From positions 5,563,248-5,627,247 of the forward strand of contig NZ_CP098755.1 in the NCBI RefSeq assembly GCF_023746555.1: a stretch of 64,000 nt of DNA. The letters run 5' to 3'. Under the pieces are notes generated by a model, which worked only from the letters and a program-made list of their open reading frames with translations, had not been told where the DNA came from and made no database searches. Source of the DNA: Brevibacillus ruminantium (GTDB lineage Bacteria > Bacillota > Bacilli > Brevibacillales > Brevibacillaceae). Below are positions 28,145-38,811 of this stretch, piece after piece (positions within the stretch are counted from its first letter, which is position 1; every line of letters starts with the position of its first letter). Position numbers and translations under genes: made by a program.

Positions 28145-28513
28145 GTGAAGGAACGTAATATTCTGGCCGGGTTCAAAACGGTAGAAGCCGCAGAAAAAGC
28201 AGCCGCTTCGCTTCGTCAGGCCGGATTCGAGACCATTCAGATCGCCCAGATCGGCCAATATCCTGGCGACGGTATTCAGAACATCACTAATCCCATTACC
28301 GGCGATATTCCGAGTCTGGCCTCACTGACAGAGGCCGGAGACTTTCCAAGCGGCCGTGATGCCAGCATTCTGGCAGCTGCGGGACCGGATGCCAGCGGTA
28401 TGGCAGATCGCGGAGATGAACGGCTCGGCAGCATTCTGCTGACTGCCGTGGTTCCCGAGGAACGTGGAGACGAAGCCACCCAAATCATTGAAGCCCACGG
28501 CGGCGTGATTTAG
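28145..28513 (+). CDS. Hypothetical stress-protein-like small protein
   Basis: A GTG start at 28145 follows AGAGGAGAG. The 122-residue product begins NILAGFKTVEAAEKAAASLRQAGFETIQI and ends LTAVVPEERGDEATQIIEAHGGVI. This beta-alpha-beta plan with a GF/AGF turn and a terminal HGG resembles the fold of small general-stress proteins that carry a ferredoxin-like repeat. The middle (about 45-85) is low-complexity, rich in Gly, Asp and Ser. I cannot name a family with certainty. It is monocistronic with a terminator 10 bp after the stop. Confidence 0.75.
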   Translation: MKERNILAGFKTVEAAEKAAASLRQAGFETIQIAQIGQYPGDGIQNITNPITGDIPSLASLTEAGDFPSGRDASILAAAGPDASGMADRGDERLGSILLTAVVPEERGDEATQIIEAHGGVI

Positions 28514-28520
28514 TAGAACG

Positions 28521-28552
28521 AAGCCACCTTGTCCTTGCCTGGACAGGTGGCT
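28521..28552 (+). terminator. Hairpin after the small stress-like gene
   Basis: AGCCACCTTGTCC (28521-28533) pairs with GGACAGGTGGCT (28541-28552) with one bulge. Only a short T-rich stretch follows. Confidence 0.65.
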
Positions 28553-28575
28553 ATTTGTTGTTTGGCATGAGAAGC

Positions 28576-28782
28576 TTACACCTCAACCATCGAGGTAATG
28601 TCTTTTACGGCTAACCGCCGAATTGTCGTTTTTCCATCGTCCCGTTTTTTGTAGGTTGTGATAAAGCAAAGATAGCCGTTGTTAAAATGAGTCATGGTTC
28701 CCTTGATGACGACTCCGTTAAACATTTTCACCTGAACATTCTTGCCCAGGAGCTTCATCGCCTTCTGATCAAACCCCATCAT
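28576..28782 (-). CDS. Small Sm-like beta-barrel protein, function unknown
   Basis: Several clustered start codons exist; the ATG at 28782 lies six bases after GAGGTG and is taken. The 68-residue protein reads as a single small beta barrel: KNVQVKMFNGVVIKGTMTHFNNGYLCFITT followed by a basic loop KKRDDGKT and a hydrophobic C-terminal strand. The pattern of a short helix and five strands resembles LSM/DUF2642-type proteins. RNA or surface binding is possible but not shown. Confidence 0.65.
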   Translation of the reverse strand: MMGFDQKAMKLLGKNVQVKMFNGVVIKGTMTHFNNGYLCFITTYKKRDDGKTTIRRLAVKDITSMVEV

Positions 28783-28918
28783 CATGACCACCTCATTTTT
28801 CCTTGATATGCCTTACCATATGCCCAGACGATCCCGTTTCGTGTCTGTCCGTACGGAAAAAAAGTGCCACGGCTTTTCCCTTTTTCTATGTACCTGCGTC
28901 CCAGGCGCGACGATACAC

Positions 28919-28949
28919 AAAAAACCCCGCCCACTCATGGACGGGGTTT
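28919..28949 (-). terminator. Rho-independent terminator of purA
   Basis: AAACCCCG pairs with CGGGGTTT (28942-28949), and on the minus strand the stem is followed by a T-run at 28924-28919. It starts only a few bases after the purA stop. Confidence 0.88.
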
Positions 28950-28953
28950 GCAC

Positions 28954-30270
<1,317 letters not shown>

Positions 30271-30292
30271 TTATTGGGCCTGAAACAATCTA

Positions 30293-30321
30293 AGTGTACT
30301 AAAGGAACCACCGCATGTCAA
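30293..30321 (-). promoter_or_regulatory. Sigma-A promoter of purA
   Basis: On the minus strand TTGACA (30321-30316) and TACACT (30298-30293) are separated by 17 bases, near the consensus. The purA start codon lies about 53 bases downstream of the -10 box. Confidence 0.85.
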
Positions 30322-30323
30322 TG

Positions 30324-30371
30324 AAAATACGAACGTTAAGTAATTGACAACTTTATACGTTCGGTATTTTC
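30324..30371. promoter_or_regulatory. PurR operator (pair of inverted PurBoxes)
   Basis: Two CGAAC cores in opposite orientation lie at about 30329-30333 and 30358-30362, each embedded in AT-rich flanks: AAAATACGAACGTTAAG on the plus strand and GAAAATACCGAACGTATAAAG on the minus strand. This fits the Bacillus PurBox pair. It sits directly upstream of the purA -35 box, where PurR bound with low PRPP would block transcription. Confidence 0.8.
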
Positions 30372-30381
30372 ATAATAGAAA

Positions 30382-30407
30382 AAAAGCCGGATATAGTTCC
30401 GGCTTTT
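30382..30407 (-). terminator. Rho-independent terminator of dnaB
   Basis: AAAAGCCGG (30382-30390) pairs with CCGGCTTTT (30399-30407). On the minus strand the T-run follows. It lies 66 bp after the dnaB stop and upstream of the purA promoter. Confidence 0.88.
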
Positions 30408-30472
30408 CTGGAAGTTCCCTCAAATGTATCGAGTCTGTCATTCCATAATCGTTCGCAAAAGACGGGCCGTTC

Positions 30473-31822
30473 CTATCCGGCCGCATCGCGATAGCGGTTA
30501 TCCAGGCTGACAAATTTGTTAAATTCCTTCAAAAATGCCAACTCTACCGTTCCCGTCGGACCGTTCCGCTGCTTGGCAATGATGATTTCAATTACATTTT
30601 TGTTTTCCGATTCCTTGTCATAATAGTCGTCGCGATACAGAAAGGCAACGATATCGGCGTCCTGCTCAATCGAACCGGATTCACGAATATCTGACATCAT
30701 CGGCCGCTTGTCTTGACGCTGCTCCACCGAGCGGCTGAGCTGTGACAAAGCGATGACCGGTACATTCAATTCCCTGGCAATTCCTTTCAGGGTACGAGAG
30801 ATTTCCGACACCTCTTGTTGACGGTTGTCGCCTTTTCCCCGCCCATGAATCAACTGCAAATAGTCAATCAGAATCATGCCGAGGCCGCGCTCCGCCTGAA
30901 GCCGGCGACATTTGGCACGAATGTCCTGCACCGTTACACCCGGCGTATCATCGATATAAATCGGCGCTTTTGCCAAGGTCCCGATGGCCATGGTCAGCTT
31001 TTGCCAGTCATCCTCTTCCAGCCAGCCGGAGCGCATGCGGGAGGCGTCGAGATTGCCTTCCGCACAGATCATCCGCTGAACGAGCTGTGAGGCTGCCATC
31101 TCCAGCGAGAAGATCGCGACCGTTTCGCCTGCCCGGGCGGCTACATTCTGGGCGACATTCAGGGCAAACGCTGTTTTCCCTACAGAGGGACGCGCTGCTA
31201 AAATAATCAGGTCACTTCGCTGAAAACCAGCGGTCATCTTGTCCAAATCTGGATATCCTGAAGGAATACCAGTGACATCTCCGCGCCTCTGGCTGAGAAA
31301 CTCAATTCGTTCATAGGTTTCAAGCAGCACATCCCGAATCGATGTAAACCCGCCGCTGTTGCGATTCTGGGCAATCTCCAGAATGTATTTCTCGGCATCG
31401 GCGATGATTTCCCCGACCTCGTCCTCACGGGAATATCCATCATTGGCAATTTTCGTTGCAGTGAGGATCAATCGCCGGAGCAGCGATTTTTCCTCCACAA
31501 TTTTTGCGTAGTATTCGATGTTGGCCGCAGTCGGAACCGAGCTGGCAATCTCCGTTAGATACGGAACCCCGCCCACTTCATCCAACAGCTTGTGATCCTG
31601 CAGCTCCGCCGTCACCGTCACCAGGTCGACCGGCTCCCCTTTGTCATAAAGGTCCTGCATGGTTTTAAAGATTCGCTGATGGGCAGTCTTGTAAAAATCC
31701 TCGGGTCGAAGAATCTCGATTGCCGTGATGAGAGCTTCCTTCGATAAGAACACGGCCCCCAAAACTGACTGTTCCGCTTCGTTGTTTTGCGGCGGCACAC
31801 GGTCCAAAAACAGGTCGCTCAC
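30473..31822 (-). CDS. dnaB: Replicative DNA helicase (DnaB; DnaC in B. subtilis)
   Basis: The 449-residue protein has the DnaB N-terminal helical domain (about 10-105, PPQNNEAEQSVLGAVFLS), a linker and the RecA-like domain with Walker A ARPSVGKTAFALN (about 205-217), Walker B GMILIDYLQLI and a C-terminal IIIAKQRNGPTGTVEL. It unwinds DNA 5'-3' at the fork as a hexamer. It follows rplI by 65 bp, the order conserved in Bacillales (rplI-dnaB). Confidence 0.97.
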   Translation of the reverse strand: MSDLFLDRVPPQNNEAEQSVLGAVFLSKEALITAIEILRPEDFYKTAHQRIFKTMQDLYDKGEPVDLVTVTAELQDHKLLDEVGGVPYLTEIASSVPTAANIEYYAKIVEEKSLLRRLILTATKIANDGYSREDEVGEIIADAEKYILEIAQNRNSGGFTSIRDVLLETYERIEFLSQRRGDVTGIPSGYPDLDKMTAGFQRSDLIILAARPSVGKTAFALNVAQNVAARAGETVAIFSLEMAASQLVQRMICAEGNLDASRMRSGWLEEDDWQKLTMAIGTLAKAPIYIDDTPGVTVQDIRAKCRRLQAERGLGMILIDYLQLIHGRGKGDNRQQEVSEISRTLKGIARELNVPVIALSQLSRSVEQRQDKRPMMSDIRESGSIEQDADIVAFLYRDDYYDKESENKNVIEIIIAKQRNGPTGTVELAFLKEFNKFVSLDNRYRDAAG

Positions 31823-31887
31823 GTCACACCCCTCACTTGTCCTGAATTCATCTCTTCTAACCGGCTATCCGGCTGTACAATCCTTGC

Positions 31888-32334
31888 TTACTTTTCCTCG
31901 ACAACATGCACCTTGAGGGTAGCGGTTACTTCATTATGCAGCTTTACTTTCACCTGGGTCACACCCAGCGCGCGAATCGCTTCCATCTCCAGCTTGCGTT
32001 TGTCCAGCTTGATTTGGAATTGATCTTCCAGTGCCTGTGCGACTTGCTTGCTCGAAATAGCACCGAACAGGCGGCCGCCGTCCCCAGCTTTGCCCGTTAC
32101 CTTCACGGTAAGCTCGTTCATTTTTTCAGCCAGCTCCTGAGCGTCGATCTTCTCCTGCTCTTTGCGCTTGGCTTCGCTGCGCTGCTGGGCATCCAGCGTT
32201 TTCATATTGGCATCGGTAGCTTCTTTGACCAATCCCCGCGGCAGCAGGAAATTGCGTACGTAGCCCTCCGACAAATCCTTCACTTCACCTTTTTTCCCTT
32301 GACCCTTCACGTCTTTCAGAAAAATTACTTTCAT
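31888..32334 (-). CDS. rplI: 50S ribosomal protein L9
   Basis: The 148-residue protein starts [20 protein letters not shown], the conserved L9 N-terminal RNA-binding domain, then the long connecting helix (about 40-75) and the C-terminal domain. L9 binds domain V of 23S rRNA and helps keep the reading frame. An AAAGGAGGAAACG ribosome binding site is present. It is cotranscribed with gdpP upstream (31 bp) and probably dnaB downstream. Confidence 0.97.
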   Translation of the reverse strand: MKVIFLKDVKGQGKKGEVKDLSEGYVRNFLLPRGLVKEATDANMKTLDAQQRSEAKRKEQEKIDAQELAEKMNELTVKVTGKAGDGGRLFGAISSKQVAQALEDQFQIKLDKRKLEMEAIRALGVTQVKVKLHNEVTATLKVHVVEEK

Positions 32335-32365
32335 AAAACGTTTCCTCCTTTTCTAGACAGCAGCT

Positions 32366-34303
32366 CTAGATCACCTCGTCGATCGCTTCCTTCAAGCGTC
32401 TGACTGCCTCTTTTAAGGAAATACCCTCGATCTGATTGGCTGCCGCAGTCAGATGACCGCCTCCGCCCATATGCTCCATAATCGACTGGACGTTAATGTC
32501 GCCCAGTGAGCGGGCGCTGATCAGAACCGTATCATCCGCTCTTCTGGCGACGACGAAGGAGGCTTGGATGCCTGACAGCGTCAACAGTTGTTCGGCTGCC
32601 TGAGCCACCTGTACTTGTGTAAATTCTTCACTCGGGTCACCGACGGCAATCGCCATATTATCCCGGTACTTCTCGGTGTTCATGATGACCCGGGCCCGCT
32701 TCACGTATTGATTCAAATCTTCTTTGAGCAAGCGCTGCACCGCCGCCGTATCTGCGCCATTCCGGCGAAGGAATGAGGCCGCTTCAAAGGTTCGCGAGCC
32801 GGTGCGGAAAGCAAAGCTTTTGGTATCCACCACGATCCCCGCCAACAAAGCAGTGGCGATCAGGCTGTCAATGTTCAGACGTTCGCTCTGATACTGCAAC
32901 AGCTCCGTCACCAGCTCAGAGGTAGAGGATGCATACGGCTCCAGATACAACAGCACAGGCTCGATAAATTCCTCAGAGCGCCTGTGGTGGTCAATGACGA
33001 CGATGCGGCTCGTCTCCTCCAGCAGTCGAGGCTCGATCACCAGGGATGGCCGGTGCGTATCGACAATGACCAGCAAGGTGCGCCCGGTAATCATGCGGAT
33101 CGCCTGCTCCGGTGTGAGGAAAGCCTCGGCCAGCTCCTCATGCGCGTATATTTCTTTCATCAAGCGGTCCACGGACGAATTGCCTTCATCCATGACGATA
33201 TAGGCATCTTTATTGTGAAGCTGTACAGCCTTCAGCACCCCGAGCGAAGCGCCGATGGAGTCCATGTCCGGCTGCTTGTGCCCCATGACGATCACATGCT
33301 CTGCCTCGCGAATCAGATCGCGCAGCGCGTGGGCAATCACCCTTGCGCGGACGCGCGTTCGTTTTTCCACAGCGTTTGATTTTCCGCCAAAAAACGTCAG
33401 CTTGTTGCCGATCTTGACAGCCGCCTGATCGCCCCCGCGACCGAGAGCAATATCCAGGCTGGACTGCGCCATTTGTCCCAATTCGATGTAGGAATTGGCC
33501 GCAGCACCCGCTCCAATGCTCAGCGTGATCGGAATTTTGTTGTCAGCCGTCATCTCCCGCACCACATCGAGAATGTCAAAACGGCTTTCTTCCAGCTTAT
33601 CCAGCGCCTCCCGCTCCATCAGTCCGAGAAACTTGTCGGAAGAAACGCGGCGCAGATAGATGCCGTGCCGATTGGCCCATTCCGTAATGACGCCTGCGAC
33701 GCTCGTTGACAGCAGTGTCCGGCTTTGATCGTCCATCACTTGCCCAACCTCATCCAGATTGTCCAGATGAATGATCGCCAAAACGGCCTTTTCACGATGA
33801 TAGCGAAGCGTCAGCTCTTTGAAGCTGGTAATGTCCGTAAAGTAAAGCAGACGCTCATCTGCGCGGACAAGCACTTCATAGGTCCGTTCGTTGTAGACAA
33901 ACTCCAGTCTTTTTTGGTCCGGCTTCAGAACCAGATGAGGAAAGACATCGGGAAGGCTTTTCCCAATCATCATTTCTTCCCCGGACATATTGGTCATATA
34001 GGGATTTACCCACTCGATGATCTTCTCTTCGTTGTACAACAATATCCCAATCGGCATTTCCTGGATGACGCCTTCGCCTGCCTTCTTTACCCGGTGCGTG
34101 ACCGTAGCCAGATACAAACGAAGATCCCGCTGAAAGCCTTTTTCTGCCTGCAGGACATAAATCACGAGCCCGATCAGGCAGATAATCCCGATAGCTCCGT
34201 ACATCCAATGATGAAGCGTCAAAATTCCCAACAACAGCAAGCTAAAGGTAAGAGCCAGGACCATATGCAGCCCATACCAGCGCTTTAATAGGAATTTGGG
34301 CAT
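32366..34303 (-). CDS. gdpP: Cyclic-di-AMP phosphodiesterase GdpP
   Basis: The 645-residue membrane protein has two N-terminal helices (about 10-50), a PAS-like haem-binding domain (about 80-150), a degenerate GGDEF domain (about 170-305), a DHH domain with MGHKQPDMDSIGASLG and VIDHHRR (about 345-460), and DHHA1 with GGGGHLTAAANQ near the C terminus. It degrades c-di-AMP to pApA, affecting potassium transport, cell-wall homeostasis and beta-lactam tolerance. yybS-gdpP-rplI form one operon. Confidence 0.95.
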   Translation of the reverse strand: MPKFLLKRWYGLHMVLALTFSLLLLGILTLHHWMYGAIGIICLIGLVIYVLQAEKGFQRDLRLYLATVTHRVKKAGEGVIQEMPIGILLYNEEKIIEWVNPYMTNMSGEEMMIGKSLPDVFPHLVLKPDQKRLEFVYNERTYEVLVRADERLLYFTDITSFKELTLRYHREKAVLAIIHLDNLDEVGQVMDDQSRTLLSTSVAGVITEWANRHGIYLRRVSSDKFLGLMEREALDKLEESRFDILDVVREMTADNKIPITLSIGAGAAANSYIELGQMAQSSLDIALGRGGDQAAVKIGNKLTFFGGKSNAVEKRTRVRARVIAHALRDLIREAEHVIVMGHKQPDMDSIGASLGVLKAVQLHNKDAYIVMDEGNSSVDRLMKEIYAHEELAEAFLTPEQAIRMITGRTLLVIVDTHRPSLVIEPRLLEETSRIVVIDHHRRSEEFIEPVLLYLEPYASSTSELVTELLQYQSERLNIDSLIATALLAGIVVDTKSFAFRTGSRTFEAASFLRRNGADTAAVQRLLKEDLNQYVKRARVIMNTEKYRDNMAIAVGDPSEEFTQVQVAQAAEQLLTLSGIQASFVVARRADDTVLISARSLGDINVQSIMEHMGGGGHLTAAANQIEGISLKEAVRRLKEAIDEVI

Positions 34304-34307
34304 TCCC

Positions 34308-35216
34308 TCAGCCCCTCTTCACTCTTGTTTCCAGTCTTTTTCGCAAATTAATTCCCAAATCAAAGATGCCTAATAAGCTAAGTATAGTGGTTAGCGGAGG
34401 AAAAATAAATAGAGAGACAATGAGCACAGGAGCCAATACCTTCCTGTTGTACAAATGAATGGCAAACAAACAGAAAGAAAGTCCCTGCAGGGTCAGGACC
34501 ACATCCAGCATCACCTTGACGTTGAACACGGCGCTTGTCCAAAACGATCCGTCCCACTCATCGCTCATCAACAGAATACTGATCATACAGATAAAATAGT
34601 AGTAAAGAATGGAACGCGGGAAGGACCACTCTCTGATCGGAGGCAGGGCTGGCACAGGTGATTTTATCAGCCAGCCAAGCAGGCGGGAGAGCCCGTGTGT
34701 AACCACACTCTGTATGATACTCATCAAGACCAGGAAGGCCGGCATTACCATTTTGACAAACTGGATTCCTTGGTCAAATTGCTCCTGTGGCATAAACGGC
34801 GGCTTAAATTCAGTGGCCCGTTGAAACATGTCGTTCAGATTGACTCCAAAAACGAAAGCGGATAGCGCCAAAATCGCCAGATATCCAAGAAAAACCGCTG
34901 CGGCTCCAGCGAAAATCGCAGGAATCGCCGATTCGCTTTTGGCGTATATCTTGCCCATCACAGCTCCCCAGATGGCTACCGTCACCGCCATCATGGCAGC
35001 AGCAATCCCTGCCAAAAGCCCGCCCACACACGTAAAAATGACGATGCTCCAGACAATGGATGAACCCGACTGCCTCCTCCCCAGGAAGACAAATGGCAAG
35101 GGCAGCAGCAGCGTAGTAAACACGCCTGCTACAGTATATGTACTGAGTATCAAAAGAGCCGTTGCGATTCCCAAGAGCAGGGCGATTTCCGCCAATCGTT
35201 TTGATTGTAAAGGCAT
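34308..35216 (-). CDS. yybS: DUF2232 membrane protein YybS
   Basis: The 302-residue integral membrane protein has about seven to eight hydrophobic helices and no soluble domain, the plan of YybS/DUF2232. It stands 4 bp before gdpP, as in other Bacillales. A link to c-di-AMP or envelope homeostasis is suggested only by this conserved linkage. The function is unknown; relation to ECF-type transporter S components has been proposed for similar folds. Confidence 0.9.
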   Translation of the reverse strand: MPLQSKRLAEIALLLGIATALLILSTYTVAGVFTTLLLPLPFVFLGRRQSGSSIVWSIVIFTCVGGLLAGIAAAMMAVTVAIWGAVMGKIYAKSESAIPAIFAGAAAVFLGYLAILALSAFVFGVNLNDMFQRATEFKPPFMPQEQFDQGIQFVKMVMPAFLVLMSIIQSVVTHGLSRLLGWLIKSPVPALPPIREWSFPRSILYYYFICMISILLMSDEWDGSFWTSAVFNVKVMLDVVLTLQGLSFCLFAIHLYNRKVLAPVLIVSLFIFPPLTTILSLLGIFDLGINLRKRLETRVKRG

Positions 35217-35281
35217 GGCGACACCTCTTTATGTATCTCTTCGCGGTCGACAAAGCGACCCCCAACCATCAATCAATATGG

Positions 35282-35316
35282 AAAAAAGAGGGCCACGCGA
35301 TTGTGTCCCCCTTTTC
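35282..35316 (-). terminator. Terminator of the rpsF-ssb-rpsR operon
   Basis: On the minus strand an AAAAGGGG stem with inner CAC/GTG pairs folds onto CCCTCTTTT and runs into T residues, 12 bp after the rpsR stop. Confidence 0.65.
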
Positions 35317-35327
35317 TAGCTTATCAA

Positions 35328-35558
35328 TTATTCAGTGGTGTACGGCAGCAACGCTACTTGACGAGCGCGTTTGATCGCTACAGTCAGTGCACGTTGATAT
35401 TTCGCCGAAGTACCAGTTACGCGACGAGGCAAGATTTTGCCACGCTCGCTGATAAACTTTTTCAACAGATCGATGTCTTTGTAATCGATATGCTTGATTT
35501 TATTTACCTTGAAAAAGCATACTTTGCGGCGTTTATTTGGACGTCCTTTACGTGCCAT
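35328..35558 (-). CDS. rpsR: 30S ribosomal protein S18
   Basis: This 76-residue basic protein has the S18 signature: [18 protein letters not shown], then [20 protein letters not shown] and the final [13 protein letters not shown]18 binds with S6 to the central domain of 16S rRNA. It is last in the rpsF-ssb-rpsR operon, 56 bp after ssb. The S6:S18 pair may bind a leader hairpin upstream of rpsF. Confidence 0.97.
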   Translation of the reverse strand: MARKGRPNKRRKVCFFKVNKIKHIDYKDIDLLKKFISERGKILPRRVTGTSAKYQRALTVAIKRARQVALLPYTTE

Positions 35559-35614
35559 GAAAGTCCCTCCTTTTGTCAGGAAATGTGAACGTTATACGAT
35601 CGAGTGTCCTTCAA

Positions 35615-36073
35615 TTAGAACGGCAAGTCATCATCCGAAATGTTGATAGGCTTGCCCGTATTCGCAAAGGGATCCCCAAACGCATCCATCTCATCACGCT
35701 GACCGCCAGACGGCTTGCTGCCGCCAAAGCCAGGATCATAGCCCGTGCCTTCTCCACCTTTTCCGCCCAGAAACTGAACGTTTTCCGCAACAACTTCCGT
35801 CACGTATACCTTTTTTCCTTCCTTATTGTCATAGGAGCGCGTTTGCAAACGGCCCTCGACAGCAGCTTGTCTGCCTTTGCGCAGATAGGTAGCGCACAGA
35901 TCGGCAAGCTTTTGCCAGGCGACAATATTGATGAAATCGGCTTCTCGCTCGCCTGCCTGGTTGGCACGCGGACGGTTGATCGCCAAGGTAAAAGTGGTAA
36001 CAGCCACGCCATTTGGCGTATAGCGAAGCTCCGGATCTTTCGTCAGGTTGCCGATGAGAATGACTTTATTCAT
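35615..36073 (-). CDS. ssb: Single-stranded DNA-binding protein
   Basis: The 152-residue protein has an OB fold (about 1-105: [20 protein letters not shown], then [18 protein letters not shown]), a Gly-rich linker and the acidic C-terminal tip DDDLPF used to recruit replication and repair partners. It coats single-stranded DNA as a tetramer. Lying between rpsF and rpsR is the typical Bacillota arrangement. Confidence 0.97.
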   Translation of the reverse strand: MNKVILIGNLTKDPELRYTPNGVAVTTFTLAINRPRANQAGEREADFINIVAWQKLADLCATYLRKGRQAAVEGRLQTRSYDNKEGKKVYVTEVVAENVQFLGGKGGEGTGYDPGFGGSKPSGGQRDEMDAFGDPFANTGKPINISDDDLPF

Positions 36074-36103
36074 CTTGGGTCCCCCTCTGCCCGATTCGAC
36101 AGT

Positions 36104-36391
36104 TTACTTCTCGTCACGAACGAACAAGAAGCGGATAATGTCGTCGTTAATTTTCATGAGACGATCTGCTTCCGCAACAGCATCAGCATTCGATTTGAAG
36201 TTCATCAAAACGTAGTAACCTTCACGGAACTTTTGGATCTCATAAGCAAGACGACGTTTGCCCATTTCTTGAAGTTTGGTGATTTCTCCGCCGAAGCTGG
36301 TAATTACATCGCTGTAACGAGCAACGTTGGCTTTGACTTTCTCCTCTTCAAGGTCTGGACGCAATACGTACATCACTTCGTATTGACGCAT
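36104..36391 (-). CDS. rpsF: 30S ribosomal protein S6
   Basis: The 95-residue protein begins [20 protein letters not shown] and has the ferredoxin-like S6 fold, with [20 protein letters not shown] in the centre. It pairs with S18 on 16S rRNA. It is first in the operon with ssb and rpsR. AAGGAGGTG precedes the ATG. A GC-rich hairpin upstream probably is the S6:S18 feedback site. Confidence 0.97.
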   Translation of the reverse strand: MRQYEVMYVLRPDLEEEKVKANVARYSDVITSFGGEITKLQEMGKRRLAYEIQKFREGYYVLMNFKSNADAVAEADRLMKINDDIIRFLFVRDEK

Positions 36392-36412
36392 ACCTTTTCA
36401 CCTCCTTATGGA

Positions 36413-36451
36413 CTTAGCGGCCCGCAAGCGGGCAAGGAGCGAGTGCTAAAG
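36413..36451 (-). ncRNA. Candidate S6:S18-binding leader of rpsF
   Basis: In the minus-strand transcript a lower stem CTTTAGC/GCTAAG encloses a 5' bulge and an upper hairpin GCCCGC-TT-GCGGGC, with CCG at the 3' junction. This arrangement and its position just upstream of rpsF fit the known S6:S18 autoregulatory motif. The fit was judged by eye only. Confidence 0.5.
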
Positions 36452-36531
36452 AAACGCACAAAACATGCACTCCATAAATACTCGCATTTAAAGATTATAG
36501 CAAAAAGCCTAATTCGAAGCAAGATAGAGTT

Positions 36532-37632
36532 CTATACATTAAACCGGAAATGCATGACATCTCCGTCCTGTACGATGTATTCCTTGCCTTCCAGACGGTA
36601 TTTTCCTTTGTCCCGGGCTGCCGCTACCGAACCTGCTTCCACGAGATCGTCATAGGCGATTACTTCTGCACGGATGAAGCCGCGTTCAAAATCCGTATGG
36701 ATCACGCCCGCCGCTTGCGGTGCTTTGGTGTTCTGACGAATCGTCCAAGCGCGGACTTCCTGCACGCCAGCCGTAAAGTAGGTAATCAGACCGAGCAGTT
36801 CATAAGCAGCGCGGATCAGACGGTCCAGTCCGGATTCCTGCAGACCCAGCTCTTCCAGGAACATCTGCTTGTCCTCGCCCTCCAGCTCGGCGATCTCTGC
36901 CTCAACCTTTGCACTGATAACGACCACCTGCGCACCTTCTTCAGCCGCAAACTTGCGAACTGTCTGCACATGCGGATTGTTGTCCGCATCGAGAATGCCG
37001 TCTTCGGCTACGTTGCACACGTAGAGGACAGGCTTGATCGTCAGCAGGTGCAGATCGCGAATCAGCTTCTGCTCGTCATCGCTGATTTCCACGCTGCGTG
37101 CAGACTCGCCTGCTTCAAATGCTGTCTTCAAACGCTCCAGAACATCCAGCTCAAGCTTTGCTTCTTTGTCCCCGGCCTTTACCTTGCGGCCAATGCGGTC
37201 GATCCGTCGCTCCACAGAATCCAGATCGGCGAAGATCAGCTCCAGGTTGATCGTTTCAATATCGCTCAGCGGATCTACGCGTCCTGCAACGTGTGTGATG
37301 TTCTCATCCTCAAAGCAGCGAACCACATGCGCGATTGCGTCCACTTCACGGATATGGCCGAGAAACTGGTTGCCAAGCCCTTCACCCTTGCTGGCTCCTT
37401 TTACAAGGCCGGCAATGTCAACGAACTCAAACGCCGTAGGAACGACTTTATTAGGCACCACGATTTCCGTCAGTTTGTTCAGGCGCGGGTCCGGCACCTC
37501 GACTACCCCGACGTTGGGATCGATCGTACAGAACGGATAGTTGGCCGATTCTGCGCCCGCCTGCGTAATTGCGTTGAACAGAGTCGACTTGCCTACGTTG
37601 GGAAGTCCTACAATGCCACAAGATGCACCCAT
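36532..37632 (-). CDS. ychF: Redox-regulated ATPase/GTPase YchF
   Basis: The 366-residue Obg-family protein has the P-loop [12 protein letters not shown] at about residues 8-19, [17 protein letters not shown] (G3 region, about 72-88), the modified G4 of the YchF family (VLYVCNVAE) and the C-terminal TGS domain (about 280-364) ending HFRFNV. It hydrolyses ATP better than GTP and binds ribosomes. It precedes rpsF by 140 bp, as in many Bacillales. Confidence 0.95.
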   Translation of the reverse strand: MGASCGIVGLPNVGKSTLFNAITQAGAESANYPFCTIDPNVGVVEVPDPRLNKLTEIVVPNKVVPTAFEFVDIAGLVKGASKGEGLGNQFLGHIREVDAIAHVVRCFEDENITHVAGRVDPLSDIETINLELIFADLDSVERRIDRIGRKVKAGDKEAKLELDVLERLKTAFEAGESARSVEISDDEQKLIRDLHLLTIKPVLYVCNVAEDGILDADNNPHVQTVRKFAAEEGAQVVVISAKVEAEIAELEGEDKQMFLEELGLQESGLDRLIRAAYELLGLITYFTAGVQEVRAWTIRQNTKAPQAAGVIHTDFERGFIRAEVIAYDDLVEAGSVAAARDKGKYRLEGKEYIVQDGDVMHFRFNV

Positions 37633-38076
37633 CTATATACACTCCTTGTATCTTTTTTCATTCACATCCTTTCTAGTATAAAAACTTGTGTCTCGGATTA
37701 CAATCGAATCCCTGTGGAAAATTGATTACTTCTATCTTTGTAAAAGAAAGAGCGGTTGTCAAAGAAAGTTGATATGGGGCAGTTCCGAGGCTGTCAACCC
37801 AATGGCCGTCTACTTAGACAACAAAGAGTATCCTCAAAAAGGTACGCAGGACTATCGAAAAATCAAAATGATTTTATGCCATTTTCAAATCCAGTGGGTC
37901 CTTTCATTTTGTGCAACATCACTCGCTCGCAAAATAGCAGTAGTAGCTAAGGACAGAACTAACGTGCTGAATAAGGTCATTTTCAATCCTGACATAGCCC
38001 TAAATAGTTTTTAAATGGTATAATAACCTTTATTTTACAAATGTCAGTTTCCAAAGAAAGGAAGGATAAAAAAATT
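37633..38076. other. Divergent intergenic region, no gene seen
   Basis: This 444-bp AT-rich stretch lies between the divergent ychF and lipoprotein genes. Open frames here lack ribosome binding sites. A TATAAT at about 38019-38024 may be the -10 box of the lipoprotein gene. No repeats or stable hairpins stand out. Confidence 0.5.
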
Positions 38077-38787
38077 ATGAATAAACATACAATCTTGGCT
38101 TTCGCCTCTCTCGCCTTTTTGCTGAGCAGCGGCTGCACAAACACTGATACTTTATCCAATTTGGAGCCTCAACCAGCTGCTTCCCCAGTCGCGGACTATG
38201 GAAAAAAGCTTGAAATACTTGAGCGATTGCAATACCAGGATTCTACTCTTAACCGCATGACAGAGATTCTGACGATTGCCTGGCCTACTCTATTTCAGCA
38301 ACAAAGTGAAGCTGAGCTTTGGAACGCCTACTTCTCTCTCACTTGGCATATTCGCCCCGATGAACAGGAAAAAGTCAGAAAGGAGCTATCAACCGTTCAC
38401 CGGGAATTACAATCCTACTTGGAGCTGCAACAAGAAGGGATTTTACCGGCAAAATCCGTCCAGGTGAAAAGCTTAGCAGCAAAGCGAAATGCCGAAGATG
38501 ACGGATACCTGGTCACAGCTGATTATTTACTCACCCTGCGCGATGGGTCCACGAAAGAAATACAGGTGGAGCTTAATGCCGATGATTATTTTATGGAGTC
38601 ATTTAACCCCCGCTTTTTCACCGTATATACAGGTGAAACACTTCCGGAGCCAAGAAATGAACAGGAAGAGCTTCGTCGGAATTTTATAATGAAGGCACTG
38701 GACTATTACATCGTTTTGAAGATGACCTATGAAGAAACATTGGAAATGATCGACATGAAGCCTGATCAGATGTCTGTATTGGAATGA
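38077..38787 (+). CDS. Hypothetical lipoprotein
   Basis: The ATG at 38077 is chosen because the peptide from it is a clear lipoprotein signal (MNKHTILAFASLAFLLSSGC, with Cys20 as lipidation site) and AAAGGAAGGA lies upstream; a longer in-frame start at 38041 is less likely. The mature part (about 215 residues) is soluble, helical at first, with no recognised domain. Its C-terminal half (about 120-200) has alternating strands like small NTF2- or PepSY-like modules, but this is weak. It is monocistronic and converges on pepF. Confidence 0.75.
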   Translation: MNKHTILAFASLAFLLSSGCTNTDTLSNLEPQPAASPVADYGKKLEILERLQYQDSTLNRMTEILTIAWPTLFQQQSEAELWNAYFSLTWHIRPDEQEKVRKELSTVHRELQSYLELQQEGILPAKSVQVKSLAAKRNAEDDGYLVTADYLLTLRDGSTKEIQVELNADDYFMESFNPRFFTVYTGETLPEPRNEQEELRRNFIMKALDYYIVLKMTYEETLEMIDMKPDQMSVLE

Positions 38788-38811
38788 TCCTGATACAAAC
38801 ACAATGGAAAG

